Positions 22,801 to 30,904 of a stretch of 37,753 nt of DNA are shown here, piece after piece (positions within the stretch are counted from its first letter, which is position 1; each line of letters opens with the position of its first letter). Made by a program: the position numbers and the translations under genes. This DNA comes from Polychytrium aggregatum. Taxonomy: Eukaryota > Chytridiomycota > Chytridiomycetes > Polychytriales. The notes under the pieces are model-generated. The model saw only the letters and a program-made list of their open reading frames with translations, had not been told where the DNA came from and did not search any database. The stretch spans positions 1 to 37,753 of the forward strand of contig NW_026516464.1 of NCBI RefSeq assembly GCF_025602895.1. Direction: 5' to 3'.

Positions 22801-23760
22801 GTCGCCAAACTCATTGTATTTGAGTGGGACGCCTCGAGAGTCAACAGGGGTGCCAGACTCGGCATACACCTTCGTCGTGAGCACGGACCTTATCGACACC
22901 GTAGGATACGTCTCCGGCGAAGGAGGACGGATATCCATTTGGGCAGCGAAAATGTCGAGCTTGTCTTCCCGTGCAAGACGGAGAAGACTCGCCGCATTAA
23001 CGAGCTCAATGTCGGGTGAAGATAAAGCCGTTGGCTCTTCAGAAAGCGAAGCAGAGTCAAGGCGGGAAGAAAGGGAAGGCGAAGTGCCAAAGGAGGGAAC
23101 CGGTGTAAGGGAAGGACCGGAGGGAGGAGGAGTCAAAGGCGAAGTGCCCGAAGGGGGAGGCGAGGAGCCGGAAGCGGACGGAGTGTCCAAGGAAGAAGCA
23201 GAGACATCCGCGAGGATGTGTCCATCAGCAAGGCAAGAGGGATCGGAGAATGAAAGGGAGAGGGACTTCCAATTAACAACTGGATTATGCAAGCGCATCC
23301 AGGGAAGACCAAGAGTGATGGGAGTGGTGGAGAGTCGAGTCACAAGAAAAGAAATCGACTCGGTGTGGGAACCAATGGTCAGAGTCAAAGGCGCGGTTTG
23401 GAAACGAATGAAACCGGCCGAAGAACCATCAGCAAGGGAAACGGAGTAAGGAGTAGAAAGAGGGATAAGAGAGAGTTTATGGAGATCGGCAAAGGCAGGA
23501 TCAATGAGGGCAAGAGCGGAACATCCATCATCAATAAAAACAGAAAGGGAGATGGAGACCGGGCCAGAAAGACTCATGACGATAAGAGTGGCCGGAAGAA
23601 GAAGCTTATCGTCCGATAGTGACGAGTCAGAGGGGGAAGATGTTCGTATCGCCGAACAGACCACCTCGCTTACTTGCGAGGTGCTGCTCGGCTGTGAGCA
23701 TTTCCCGAGTTCCGTTTGACCAGAACCGGGCACTGCTGAACATCGCGACTGCCGGGACAA
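19882..23760 (-). CDS. pol: Chromovirus Pol: protease, RT, RNase H, integrase, chromodomain
   Basis: One intact frame of 1292 codons. No ATG lies near its upstream edge (the first, at residue ~62, is just before the protease), so it is probably made as a Gag-Pol fusion by -1 frameshifting. Protease: FIDDGCSA near residue 77 with DDG in place of the usual D(S/T)G. RT: LCVDYRGLN and YLDD at ~508-511. RNase H: EPDASDFALG near 652. Integrase: an HHCC zinc domain (His pair near 865, CEAC near 903), catalytic Asp near 940 and 997, and Glu in the HPETDGSTE block near 1030. Chromodomain at ~1225-1280, with YLVQWKGY and SWEP. Every domain expected of an active chromovirus is present and uninterrupted. 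Confidence 0.95.
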   Translation of the reverse strand: MSRQSRCSAVPGSGQTELGKCSQPSSTSQVSEVVCSAIRTSSPSDSSLSDDKLLLPATLIVMSLSGPVSISLSVFIDDGCSALALIDPAFADLHKLSLIPLSTPYSVSLADGSSAGFIRFQTAPLTLTIGSHTESISFLVTRLSTTPITLGLPWMRLHNPVVNWKSLSLSFSDPSCLADGHILADVSASSLDTPSASGSSPPPSGTSPLTPPPSGPSLTPVPSFGTSPSLSSRLDSASLSEEPTALSSPDIELVNAASLLRLAREDKLDIFAAQMDIRPPSPETYPTVSIRSVLTTKVYAESGTPVDSRGVPLKYNEFGDVFSLKSDPPSSLPPHRPYDLSIEFVRTEDGKEPRLPKPGKVYPLSPAEESALSEYLTNALARGWISKSSSPVGAPCFFVKKPNGGLRLCVDYRGLNAITKKNRYPLPLFQDLLDKLSSARVFSHLDLPDAYHLVRVKKGDEWKTAFVCKSGSFEYNVIPFGLSNAPAAFQFFMNDIFSDLLGVCVVIYLDDILIFSKDPQEHEEHVKLVLSRLREHSLKVNPAKCSFDLSEVDFLGMIISADGIKMDPAKVEAVSLWPVPSSARDIQVFIGFANFYRRFVKDFSALARPLTSLTTKSSTFSWSPEAQEAFDSLKLSFTSAPILRYFDFSKPAVIEPDASDFALGAVLSQFDPDGALHPVAFHSRQFRPAEVNYDTHDKELLAIVDSFTAWRHYLMAADPDIPTLVFSDHQNLTRFTAASQLSRRQFRWAQFLSDFAFRIYHRPGRLNTKADALSRRSDFEIKPGDSLHSTNFLQLFESISLDSITVIGSNPDFLSEIRAATLSCSLLSDFNAKRLDGDYSFRDGLLYFKDLIVVPSPELQLKVFEQRHCSAAAGHFGLAKTVELVSRDFHWPRLRKSVRRFIANCEACQRAKPSRHSPYGLLHPLPVPSERWWDLSMDFITDLPPSNGFDSIFVVKDRLSKQAHFVPTTKTVTGEQTAELFLSHIFRLHGCPRSIVSDRGTQFTSAFWRRFNELLKTKISLSSAFHPETDGSTEVLNQVIEQYLRIHCNYLQDDWTLHLPLAEFTYNNSENTSTGMTPFFAVHGHHPIFDPSIIRDPSVVPSAEERVDRLQTVLEDLKANLRVAQESYTVQANKSRLPTPDISVGDLVFLDRRHIRTLRPSNKLDQKKLGPFKVLRRINPVAFELKLPSTLKVHPVFHVSLLEPRTKDIVPEFTQPEPPPILVNSQEEFEVETVLDSRLFRGRLQYLVQWKGYSETDRSWEPAANVSHATDLVADFHLRYPSKPKATSGVRR

Positions 23761-24626
23761 GACTTTTCCCCGCAGTACAAGCAGAGACCCTGCTCACGAC
23801 GTCGCTTTTTCTCGACGTCGGAGAGCTTAGCAGGGCGGACCGAGACAGAGTCAAGGTCCATGGGAGTGGGTGCAGAAGAGGAGGAAGAAGAAACATGCGC
23901 GGGAGAATGGTGGTGATGGGGAGCAGAGCGAGAAGAAGGAGGAGGAGGTTGGGAACGGGAGGAGACCTTGAGACGATGGAGGGCATCGTCGTACTCGACC
24001 GCTGCCTTGATCAACTCGGGCAAGGAAGCGGGAGCGGGGCGGAGACCGATGAGGTGGAACTTGACCTCAGACTTCAAACCCTCCTTGAAGAAGTGCATCT
24101 TGGTGGGTTCGTCAGTCTGGACGCGGGCGGCGAGCTGGACGAAGCGGGTGGCGAAGGCTTGGCAGGACTTGAGCTGGACCAAGCGTTTGAGGTCGTTCAA
24201 GGCCTTATCTTGCGAGGAGGCCGTGTCCTCACCGAAGGTCGACTTGAGGGCAACTTCAAAATCCGCGAAGGAAGCCGGGAAGCGGTTGGCCATATAGAAG
24301 GCGGCCTCGTACCACTTGAAGGCTTCACCGCGGAGGAAGGAGGTGGCAGTACAGGACCTTCTGGCGCTCGGGCGCGAAGAAGGCAGGATCGGCGAGGAAG
24401 ACCAGGTGGCACTGGGCGAGGAAGGCCGTCGTTTCAGTCGCGGGAACCTAGGAACTCCTTGGGCTTGTTGCACCTGGTAGACCTGGCGGGGAGCGGCGGC
24501 GGGAGCTTGCAGATCTTGGATCTGACGATGGAGAGCAGCGTTCTGGGTCATGAGGGCGTTCATACGCTCCTCCATGCGCGCCAGATACGCATTGAGGTCT
24601 GCAGGGGGTGCAGCAGGCTCAGCCAT
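23670..24626 (-). CDS. gag: Chromovirus Gag
   Basis: ATG at 24626, 72 nt inside the 5' LTR, opens a 318-codon frame; the frame is open further upstream but without an ATG. Gag builds the particle that packages element RNA. An N-terminal coiled-coil-like stretch (AYLARMEERMNALMTQNAAL) is followed by a retrotransposon gag core with the typical FVQLAARVQTDEPTKMHFFKEGLK region, then a Ser/Pro/His-rich linker and a C-terminal Cys motif, CLYC followed by two further Cys. The motif resembles a zinc knuckle but lacks the expected His. Gag overlaps pol by about 90 nt in a different frame. Confidence 0.88.
   Translation of the reverse strand: MAEPAAPPADLNAYLARMEERMNALMTQNAALHRQIQDLQAPAAAPRQVYQVQQAQGVPRFPRLKRRPSSPSATWSSSPILPSSRPSARRSCTATSFLRGEAFKWYEAAFYMANRFPASFADFEVALKSTFGEDTASSQDKALNDLKRLVQLKSCQAFATRFVQLAARVQTDEPTKMHFFKEGLKSEVKFHLIGLRPAPASLPELIKAAVEYDDALHRLKVSSRSQPPPPSSRSAPHHHHSPAHVSSSSSSAPTPMDLDSVSVRPAKLSDVEKKRRREQGLCLYCGEKSCPGSRDVQQCPVLVKRNSGNAHSRAAPRK
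23700..23706 (-). promoter_or_regulatory. Candidate -1 frameshift heptamer between gag and pol
   Basis: The minus strand reads G GGA AAT, matching the X XXY YYZ slippery rule, with GGA and AAT in the gag frame. The pol frame is -1 relative to gag and is open here. The site lies 27 nt before the gag stop (23672-23670). Confidence 0.45.
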
Positions 24627-24683
24627 CGGATCGACGAGGGAAAGAGAGGCGAAAGAAGAAGAAAGGCCGGGAAGCCAAGAGGG

Positions 24684-24695
24684 AGCGTTCAAAAT
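24684..24695 (-). promoter_or_regulatory. Self-priming primer-binding site
   Basis: Two bases inside the 5' LTR edge the minus strand reads ATTTTGAACGCT. This 12-mer is the exact reverse complement of AGCGTTCAAAAT at 24905-24894, near the expected 5' end of the element RNA. Most LTR elements have a site starting TGG that pairs with a tRNA 3' end; none is seen here. The layout matches Tf1, where the first 11 nt of the mRNA fold back and prime reverse transcription. Confidence 0.75.
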
Positions 24696-24697
24696 GA

Positions 24698-25486
24698 TGT
24701 TAGAGTCCAAAGGGGACTCAACGGCAAAAGAAGAAGTGAGCTCGAAGTGAGCTCAGGGAAAGCAAGGGTAGAGTCCGAAGTGGACTCGGAGAGGGAGCGA
24801 GGGAAGCAAAGATCCGTTCAAGATAAGACTTGTCTCGAAATGAGACGTGAGGAACACTCAGAGAATAAAGTAGAAGGCACTTTATTTAGTCCTATTTTGA
24901 ACGCTAAGGTTCGACTACACATCGCGGGGGTCAGGCTATTTATAGACAAGTCCGGACTTGGCAGCGAAGGGCGGCCAAGGGAGGGAAAAGTGGGCGATCG
25001 AGCAGGGCGAAGGGGGCGATGCACGAACGAGGGCCGAGAAGGACCACCGAGACAGGCAGAGAACCAAAGCGAGAGAGGCGCAAGCAAAAGCGAAGCACCT
25101 GGCAGGAGAAACGTGCAAAGGCGAAGCAATGTGACTCAACGTCCAAGAAGCGGATTGGTCAAGTATAAGGTTGGGGCAAATGCATGCGAGATGAACAAGA
25201 GATCGGGGCGGTCAGGCAGGTCATGAGTCACCGGTGGGGGGACACATGACCGGCAGCCGAATTGCAACCAATCGCAGCAAGGCGCGTGCACAAACAAACC
25301 GGCGCGTGCGAAGAAGACAAAGGAAGCGGAGCAGCGCGGGAAAACGGAAGTGCGGAAGGAGCGGAAAAGACAGGCAAAAGGCGGAAAATCGGAGGGGAAC
25401 TGCAAGGCTACACACAAACAAACAGAAAGGCAAAAGAATAGCCAAGTGTGCAGTCAAAGTGGAGAACAAGCAGGAGCTATCCCTAA
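24698..25486 (-). repeat. 5' LTR of the chromovirus
   Basis: 789 bp, matching the LTR at 19079-19869 but ending CCCTAA without the final CA. In element orientation the TATA box is at 24944-24936, the AGCGTTCAAAAT box at 24905-24894 and AATAAA at 24886-24881, so R is short and the polyadenylation signal lies just after the likely transcription start. Confidence 0.93.
24936..24944 (-). promoter_or_regulatory. TATA box of the chromovirus LTR
   Basis: TATAAATAG on the minus strand, 39 nt upstream of AGCGTTCAAAAT. The same box is kept in every LTR copy, including the diverged one at 11223-12011. Confidence 0.7.
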
Positions 25487-26136
25487 GCGACCTCGGCAGT
25501 GTCCGCCGCAACCTCAAGCGATGCGGCATCGACACCAGGGAGTTGGCCGAGATCAACTTCCCTGAGGCCACGGTCATGGAGGTCCTTGTCCGCGACAAAT
25601 CCAACAAGGCCGACCTTGGTGCCCGTCTGGAGTCGCTGTCGTCCACACATGGCAGGGTCAGGGTCGTACCGGCCTACGACGTCATCCATGGTCTCAAGCA
25701 CCATGGACTGGCCCTGTCCCGATCCGATGCCATCAAGAACTTTATGGCAAAGTCCCTCCGCCAGGCAGCCAAGGCCAAGACCGCCCCTGTCCGCCGCTGC
25801 ATCCAGATGCGCATCCCCGAGGAGTACCGCGACGAGTACGACTCGCTCCTCAAGAAGGCCCTATCCGGCAAGGAGGTCAAGCGGGCGGACATCACCGCCG
25901 TCCCCAAGGTCCCTGGTTCTGCCGCTGCCGCTGCCTCGTCGTCTGCCTCTGCCGCTGCCGCTACCGCTGCCCCTGCCGTTGTCGTTGCTGTCGCTGCTGC
26001 TGCTGCCCCCGCCGCTGGTGCCTCGTCAAAGCCCAGCAAGCCTCACCCCGCCTACAGAGTCCCGCTGTCCGTCATGGACACTGACTCTGAAGGAGAGGGC
26101 CCCCGGGCCAGCAGCAGCGCTGCACGACTCCAATGA
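25487..26136 (+). pseudogene. LINE ORF1, C-terminal part (after the insertion)
   Basis: This is the continuation of the frame that starts at 17587. The two parts sum to 2142 nt, exactly 714 codons with the stop, so the frame is kept across the 6.4-kb insertion. It encodes a basic helical segment, then a long Ala/Ser run (codons around 25919-26030). The TGA at 26134-26136 overlaps the ORF2 start in an ATGA, the arrangement used for stop-restart translation in some LINEs. No RNA-binding domain is recognised. Confidence 0.7.
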
Positions 26137-29100
26137 ATCCACACCCCTCGCAGGGAGGCGGCAGGGCCCAGACATCCCTGACCGTCGCTTCCTTCAATGT
26201 CTGTGGCATCAACGTCAACGACGTTGAACTCAAGAACCTCATCGACACCAACGACATCGACTTTGTCGGTGTCCAAGAAACCCTCGCCGACCTCGAACCC
26301 CGCAGCCCTCTCTGTGGCTATGCCGTCAAGGTCCCTGGTCCCCGTTGCCGCGCCGGTAGAGGCATCGCCATCCTCTACAACCCGGCCAGGATCGACCCGC
26401 ACGACTTCACCAACATTGAAGTCAGCGACAAGGGCGACGCCATGTGGGTGACATACAAACACGTCATCCACATCGGCAACTTCTACCTGTCCCCGAGCCT
26501 CAAGCTGGACGACTACCGCGAGGCCCTCCAGTCGATCCACACCAAGGCCGCCCTCCCCGACGCCCAGGTCATTGTGGTGGGTGACTTCAATGCCCACCTC
26601 AGTGCCCTGAGCGGACTGCCCACGCCGCTCCGTGGCAGGGAGAAGATCCTCGAGGACACTGTCTCCCGCGCCGGTCTCCGCGTTGTGCCTCCAGCTGTGA
26701 TCCCGACCCACACCCGGCAGCGGGGTCCCAGCTGGACAACGATCGACTACATCTTTGTGTCGCATCGCCAGGCCAACAACGACCCGCTGCTGCAGGTCGA
26801 CACTGCCGGTGCCTTCCGTGGCCAGTCCGACCACTTCCCCATCTGGGCGACTCTGCGGGTACAGCCAAAGTACTACCCAAAGGTCGACCAATGGCAGTGG
26901 AAGATCGCCCAGCTCGAGGATCCTGCCGTCCGCGCCCAGTACCTCTTGGCGCTGCTGGACGAGCGCGAACGCGGTCTGCAGCGCATACAGGCTGCACTCC
27001 GGCCAATCTCAAGGGGATCGGTCATTCCGATCTCGGAGAGTGCGGCCCAGGACTGCATCGACCGCGCCTGGTCCATCATGATCGCCCTGATCACCACCGC
27101 TGCCGACTCCACCATCGGCAAGGCTTCCATCAAGACCGTCTGGAAGGACCCGGCCCTGATCCCCGAGATGCGGCAGCTTCGCGAGAGGCGCCGCGATCTC
27201 ATCTACCAGCTCAAGTTGCCCGGGCTCTCCCTCCGCGTCGCCGAGGACAAGCGCGCCGAACTCCGCGCTGTCCGCAAACAAGAAAAGAACCTCATCGTCC
27301 AGTCCCGCCGAGCAGCCGAGACCCTGGCCATGAACAAGCTGCACTCCCTCAACGCTTCCGAGGTCGCCAAGTCCCTGGCCGCCATGAAGAAGCGCAAGGA
27401 GCTCGACGACGCCTTCCACTTTCGACAACTCGGACGAGGCCCTCGAGCGACTTGTGGTCCACTACGGCAAGGTCTCCTCGCACTCCCAGGACACCCCCGG
27501 TGCCGCCTTTGACCGGACCGTCGGCCCAAGACCCCTGGACACTGTTCCGCGCCTGCTCCCCGAGGATCGATCCATTCCCCGCTTGTCGTCGGACGAGGTG
27601 GCCGATGCCATCGTCAAGTCCCCCAAGCGCAAGTCTTCCGGCCCGGACAAGATCAAGGCCGAGATGCTGCACCCTGTCGCTCCCGTGGTCGCTCCCTGGC
27701 TCCGGGCCATCCTGCTGGCCGCCCTCAAGGCCTCCGTCGTCCCGACCGAGTGGAACACTGTCCTGATCCACCCGGTCTACAAGAACAAGGGTTCGATCCT
27801 CGATCCGGCCATGTACCGGCCCATCGGGTTGACCCAGGTCCTCCGCAAGATCGCCGAGCGAGTCCTGCTGCCGTTCCTCACCCGCGAGATCGGCATCATG
27901 GACATTGCCCAGGGAGGCTTCCGCCCGGACCGAGGCACCCTCGACCAGGTGTACTCGCTCGACGCTCTTGTCCGCATGAACAAGATCCGCGACGACGAGT
28001 ACAGCCTGGTCTTCCTCGACATCAAGGCCGCCTACGACACTGTCTGGCGGGAGCGCCTCTGGGACAAGATCGCCGCCCGAGGTGCTGGTCCGGTCGCCGT
28101 CGGGGTCCTCAGGGCCATGTTCGACCGCACTCTTGTCCGCGTCGCCAGCAAGGGCCGCACGTCGCAGCCTGTGTGGCTGCAGAAGGGTCTCATCCAAGGC
28201 TCGGTCCTGAGTCCCCTTCTGTTCAGTGCCCACATTGACGACCTGCCTGGACTGCTCCGAGCCGAGGACGGACTTGTGCTTGCCTCGAGTCGCCACCACC
28301 GTCTCCGGGTCAACTCGCTCTGGTTTGCCGATGACGGTGTCCTCATCTGTCCGGCTGGCCGCACCCAGGCCATGCTGGATATCTGCGAACGCCACAGCAT
28401 CGACAACCGCTACCGCTTCTCGCCTCCCAAGTGCGAGGTGCTGTACTCGGCCTGCAACGTCGACCAGCTCCATCCCGCCAAGCTGTACGGCACCGAGCTG
28501 CCCAAGGTCCTCCAGTTCCGCTACCTCGGTGTCATGGTCGACATTGACGGATTCCGCCCGGACCTCCAGTTCGACAAGCTCCTCCGCAAGGTCCACATGG
28601 TCACCGACACCGTGGTTGGACTCGGCATCACCCTCGGCAAGGTCTCGGCCAAGACCATCACCCAGGTCTACAAGACCTTTGTGCGGCCGACCCTCGAATA
28701 CGGGATGGCCATGGACATCCCCGACCCAGCTCTGCGCGACCGCCTCGACGACGCCCAGATGACGGCCCTCCGCACCATGTTCCGCGTCGGCCCCGGCACT
28801 CCCGTCGGTGCCATGCACCTCAACTGCGGCCTTCCCAAGATGTCGGTCCGTGTCAAGATGCTGGCCCTGCAGAACTGGGCCCGCTGGGACGACCAAGTCT
28901 CTGACGGCGACAAGATGCTGTCGATGATCCTGCGCAACAAGATCATTGCGCCCTACCACCCCGACCAGTTCCTCGGCCAAGGAGTCCGAGCCGATCCGCA
29001 CTGGGCCATGGTGGTCCGCCGACAAGAGGCCGACCACTCCCTCACGGCCACGGAGATCTACCGAGGCAAGACCCGACACCAGCCGCCGCCGCCCGGACCG

Positions 29101-29812
29101 CCCCGACCCCAGCCCGTCCCGATCAAGACCCTCATCTTCGAGGACCACATGAAGAACGGCTTCGACCGCTCCAAGCAGCTCACCGCCGCCTGCACCCCGT
29201 CGACCAAGATGTCGGGACTCTGGGAGGCTCGCGGGTACCAAGGATCCATGATCATGCTCATGTTCATGGTCCGATGGCGACTCGGTGCTCTCCCAGGCCA
29301 CTTCAGATTTGGCTACCGCAAGTGCAAGAACCTGGCTCGACACGGATCCGGGATCGACTTGACCAGGACCCACGCACAGCAGTGTGTGGATCCGCATCAA
29401 GTCCTGGTCCGCAAGGTCGCAGCCCTCAAGACGGCCCACCCGACTTGGGTGGAAAGTGGTATAGCCGGAGTGGGACCAGTGGACAAGCTGCTGGACCTGC
29501 TCAGTTTCGATCGCACTCCCCCTCGCAGTCGCACCCCTCCCGCACTTGGATCAGCTTGCTGCTCATGTACCCGCTCCCCGCACTGCCTTCCGAGCATTCG
29601 CACTTGGTGCACACCCAGCACCACCACCCACTCCCACACCCAGTGTAGTCCCACCCTTGCAGTCTCTCCCTGCACCCTCATCACAGCGTAGTATAGTGTC
29701 CAGCACTTGTCACTCCATCCACCCCGACCTCCCCTCGATCCTGCTGTTCCCTTGTGGGAACTGCTTCGAAAATGTGTTCACCCGCTTGGTCTCAGACCTT
29801 GTGGGCAGCTGA
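26133..29812 (+). pseudogene. LINE ORF2: APE endonuclease plus reverse transcriptase (frameshifted)
   Basis: ORF2 nicks target DNA and reverse-transcribes LINE RNA at the nick. The N-terminal endonuclease shows an SFNVCGIN start, a QET motif, GDFNAH near residue 150 and SDHFP near 232. The reverse transcriptase has LDIKAAYDTVW near 28019, a QGSVLSPLLF block near 28197 and the catalytic FADD at 28324-28335. A C-terminal Cys/His region (THAQQC) follows. The first frame (26133-27512) passes to a +1 frame at about 27415-27450, where the encoded similarity switches. A second slip near 29549, an extra A relative to copies B and C, moves the terminus into the frame that ends at 29812; a downstream stop in the old frame is at 29689-29691. 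These could be lesions or read errors. Confidence 0.88.
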
Positions 29813-29939
29813 GGCAGCACTAGGCTGCAACAGGAGTAAATAGGCTTGCCTGTGTACTCAACGTGCCGGGGTACCAACCTGTTGGACCTGATGGCTTGTC
29901 TTCTTGAATAAAGTTGACTATAGTAACAAAAAAAAAAAA

Positions 29940-30225
29940 TCGGGGCGGTCAGGCAGGTCATGAGTCACCGGTGGGGGGACACATGATCGGCAGCCGAATT
30001 GCAACCAATCGCAGCAAGGCGCGTGCACAAACAAACCGGCGCGTGCGAAGAAGACAAAGGAAGCGGAGCAGCGCGGGAAAACGGAAGTGCGGAAGGAGCG
30101 GAAAAGACAGGCAAAGGGCGGAAAATTGGAGGGGAACTGCAAGGCTACACACAAACAAACAGAAAGGCAAAAGAACAGCCAAGTGTGCAGTCAAAGTGGA
30201 GAACAAGCAGGAGCTATCCCTAACA
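29940..30225 (-). mobile_element. Truncated chromovirus-family LTR fragment
   Basis: This matches the last ~286 bp (plus-strand right end) of the ~790-bp LTR, ending CTAACA. Its left edge joins the poly(A) tail of LINE copy A without other sequence. The right edge joins LINE copy B at the same base as at 35402/35403. Confidence 0.9.
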
Positions 30226-30862
30226 CCACTTCAGGTTTGGATACCGCAAGTGCAAGAACCTGGCTCGACACGGATCCGGGATCGACTTGACCAGGACCCA
30301 CGCACAGCAGTGTGTGGATCCGCATCAAGTCCTGGTCCGCAAGGTCGCAGCCCTCAAGACGGCCCACCCGACTTGGGTGGAAAGTGGTATAGCCGGAGTG
30401 GGACCAGTGGACAAGCTGCTGGACCGGCTCAGTTTCGATCGCACTCCCCCTCGCACTCGCACCCCTCCCGCACTTGGATCGCTTGCTGCTCATGTACCCG
30501 CTCCCCGCACTGCCTTCCGAGCATTCGCACTTGGTGCACACCCAGCACCACCACCCACTCCCACACCCAGTGTAGTCCCACCCTTGCAGTCTCTCCCTGC
30601 ACCCTCATCACAGCGTAGTATAGTGCCAGCACTTGTCACTCCACCACCCCGACCTCCCCTCGATCCTGCTGTTCCCTTGTGGGAACTGCTTGAAAATGTG
30701 TTCACCCGCTTGGTCTCAGACCTTGTGGGCAGCTGAGGCAGCACTAGGCTGCAACAGGAGTAAATAGGCTTGCCTGTGTACTCAACGTGCCGGGGTACCA
30801 ACCTGTTGGACCTGATGGCTTGTCTTCTTGAATAAAGTTGACTATAGTAACAAAAAAAAAAA
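30226..30862 (+). mobile_element. LINE 3' end, copy B (5'-truncated)
   Basis: Matches LINE copy A from about 29298 to its tail with a few substitutions and indels. It keeps the ORF2 C-terminal frame open to TGA at 30734-30736, AATAAA near 30830 and an 11-A tail (30852-30862). The frame reads straight through where copy A has slips, so it shows the expected ORF2 C-terminus: a Pro-rich tail ending LVSDLVGS. Confidence 0.9.
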
Positions 30863-30884
30863 CCTAACCTAACCTAACCTAACC
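30863..30884. repeat. Telomere-like (CCTAA)4CC next to LINE poly(A)
   Basis: Four perfect CCTAA pentamers plus CC follow the LINE poly(A) tail directly. On the other strand this is TTAGG. LINE copy A ends in poly(A) without it, so the pentamers are target sequence rather than part of the LINE tail. Confidence 0.85.
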
Positions 30885-30904
30885 GATTTCTATAAATAGC
30901 TATA

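Larger units (their letters stand above)
19079..25486 (-). mobile_element. Ty3/gypsy chromovirus, full length, self-priming type
   Basis: A complete LTR retrotransposon on the minus strand: 5' LTR (24698-25486), primer-binding site, gag, pol (protease, RT, RNase H, integrase, chromodomain), polypurine tract and 3' LTR (19079-19869). The two LTRs look identical apart from a missing terminal CA at 25486, so the insertion is recent. It sits in ORF1 of the LINE. No target duplication is seen: flanks are ...GCCAG and GCGAC.... The chromodomain at the pol C-terminus defines a chromovirus, a group that tends to target particular chromatin. Confidence 0.95.
17195..29939 (+). mobile_element. LINE (non-LTR retrotransposon) copy A, split by a chromovirus
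   Basis: A two-ORF LINE with ORF1 (17587-19078 plus 25487-26136), ORF2 with APE endonuclease and reverse transcriptase (26133-29812), AATAAA at 29907-29912 and a 12-A tail at 29928-29939. The 6.4-kb chromovirus at 19079-25486 interrupts ORF1. The 5' end is not defined; 17195 is a nominal limit. The poly(A) tail runs straight into the interior of an LTR (29940), but the same LTR is not found at the LINE 5' side, so this is not a simple LINE-into-LTR insertion. ORF2 has at least two frameshifts, so this copy is unlikely to be active as assembled. Confidence 0.85.

Noticed and set aside
27349..29439. 696-residue minus-strand ORF
   Set aside because: Antisense to LINE ORF2; a Val/Asp/Gly/His-rich product typical of GC-rich reverse frames.
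30891..30899. TATAAATAG next to the telomere-like repeats
   Set aside because: It points rightward into the 3' end of a minus-strand gene, in an AT-rich spacer with no plus-strand gene close downstream.
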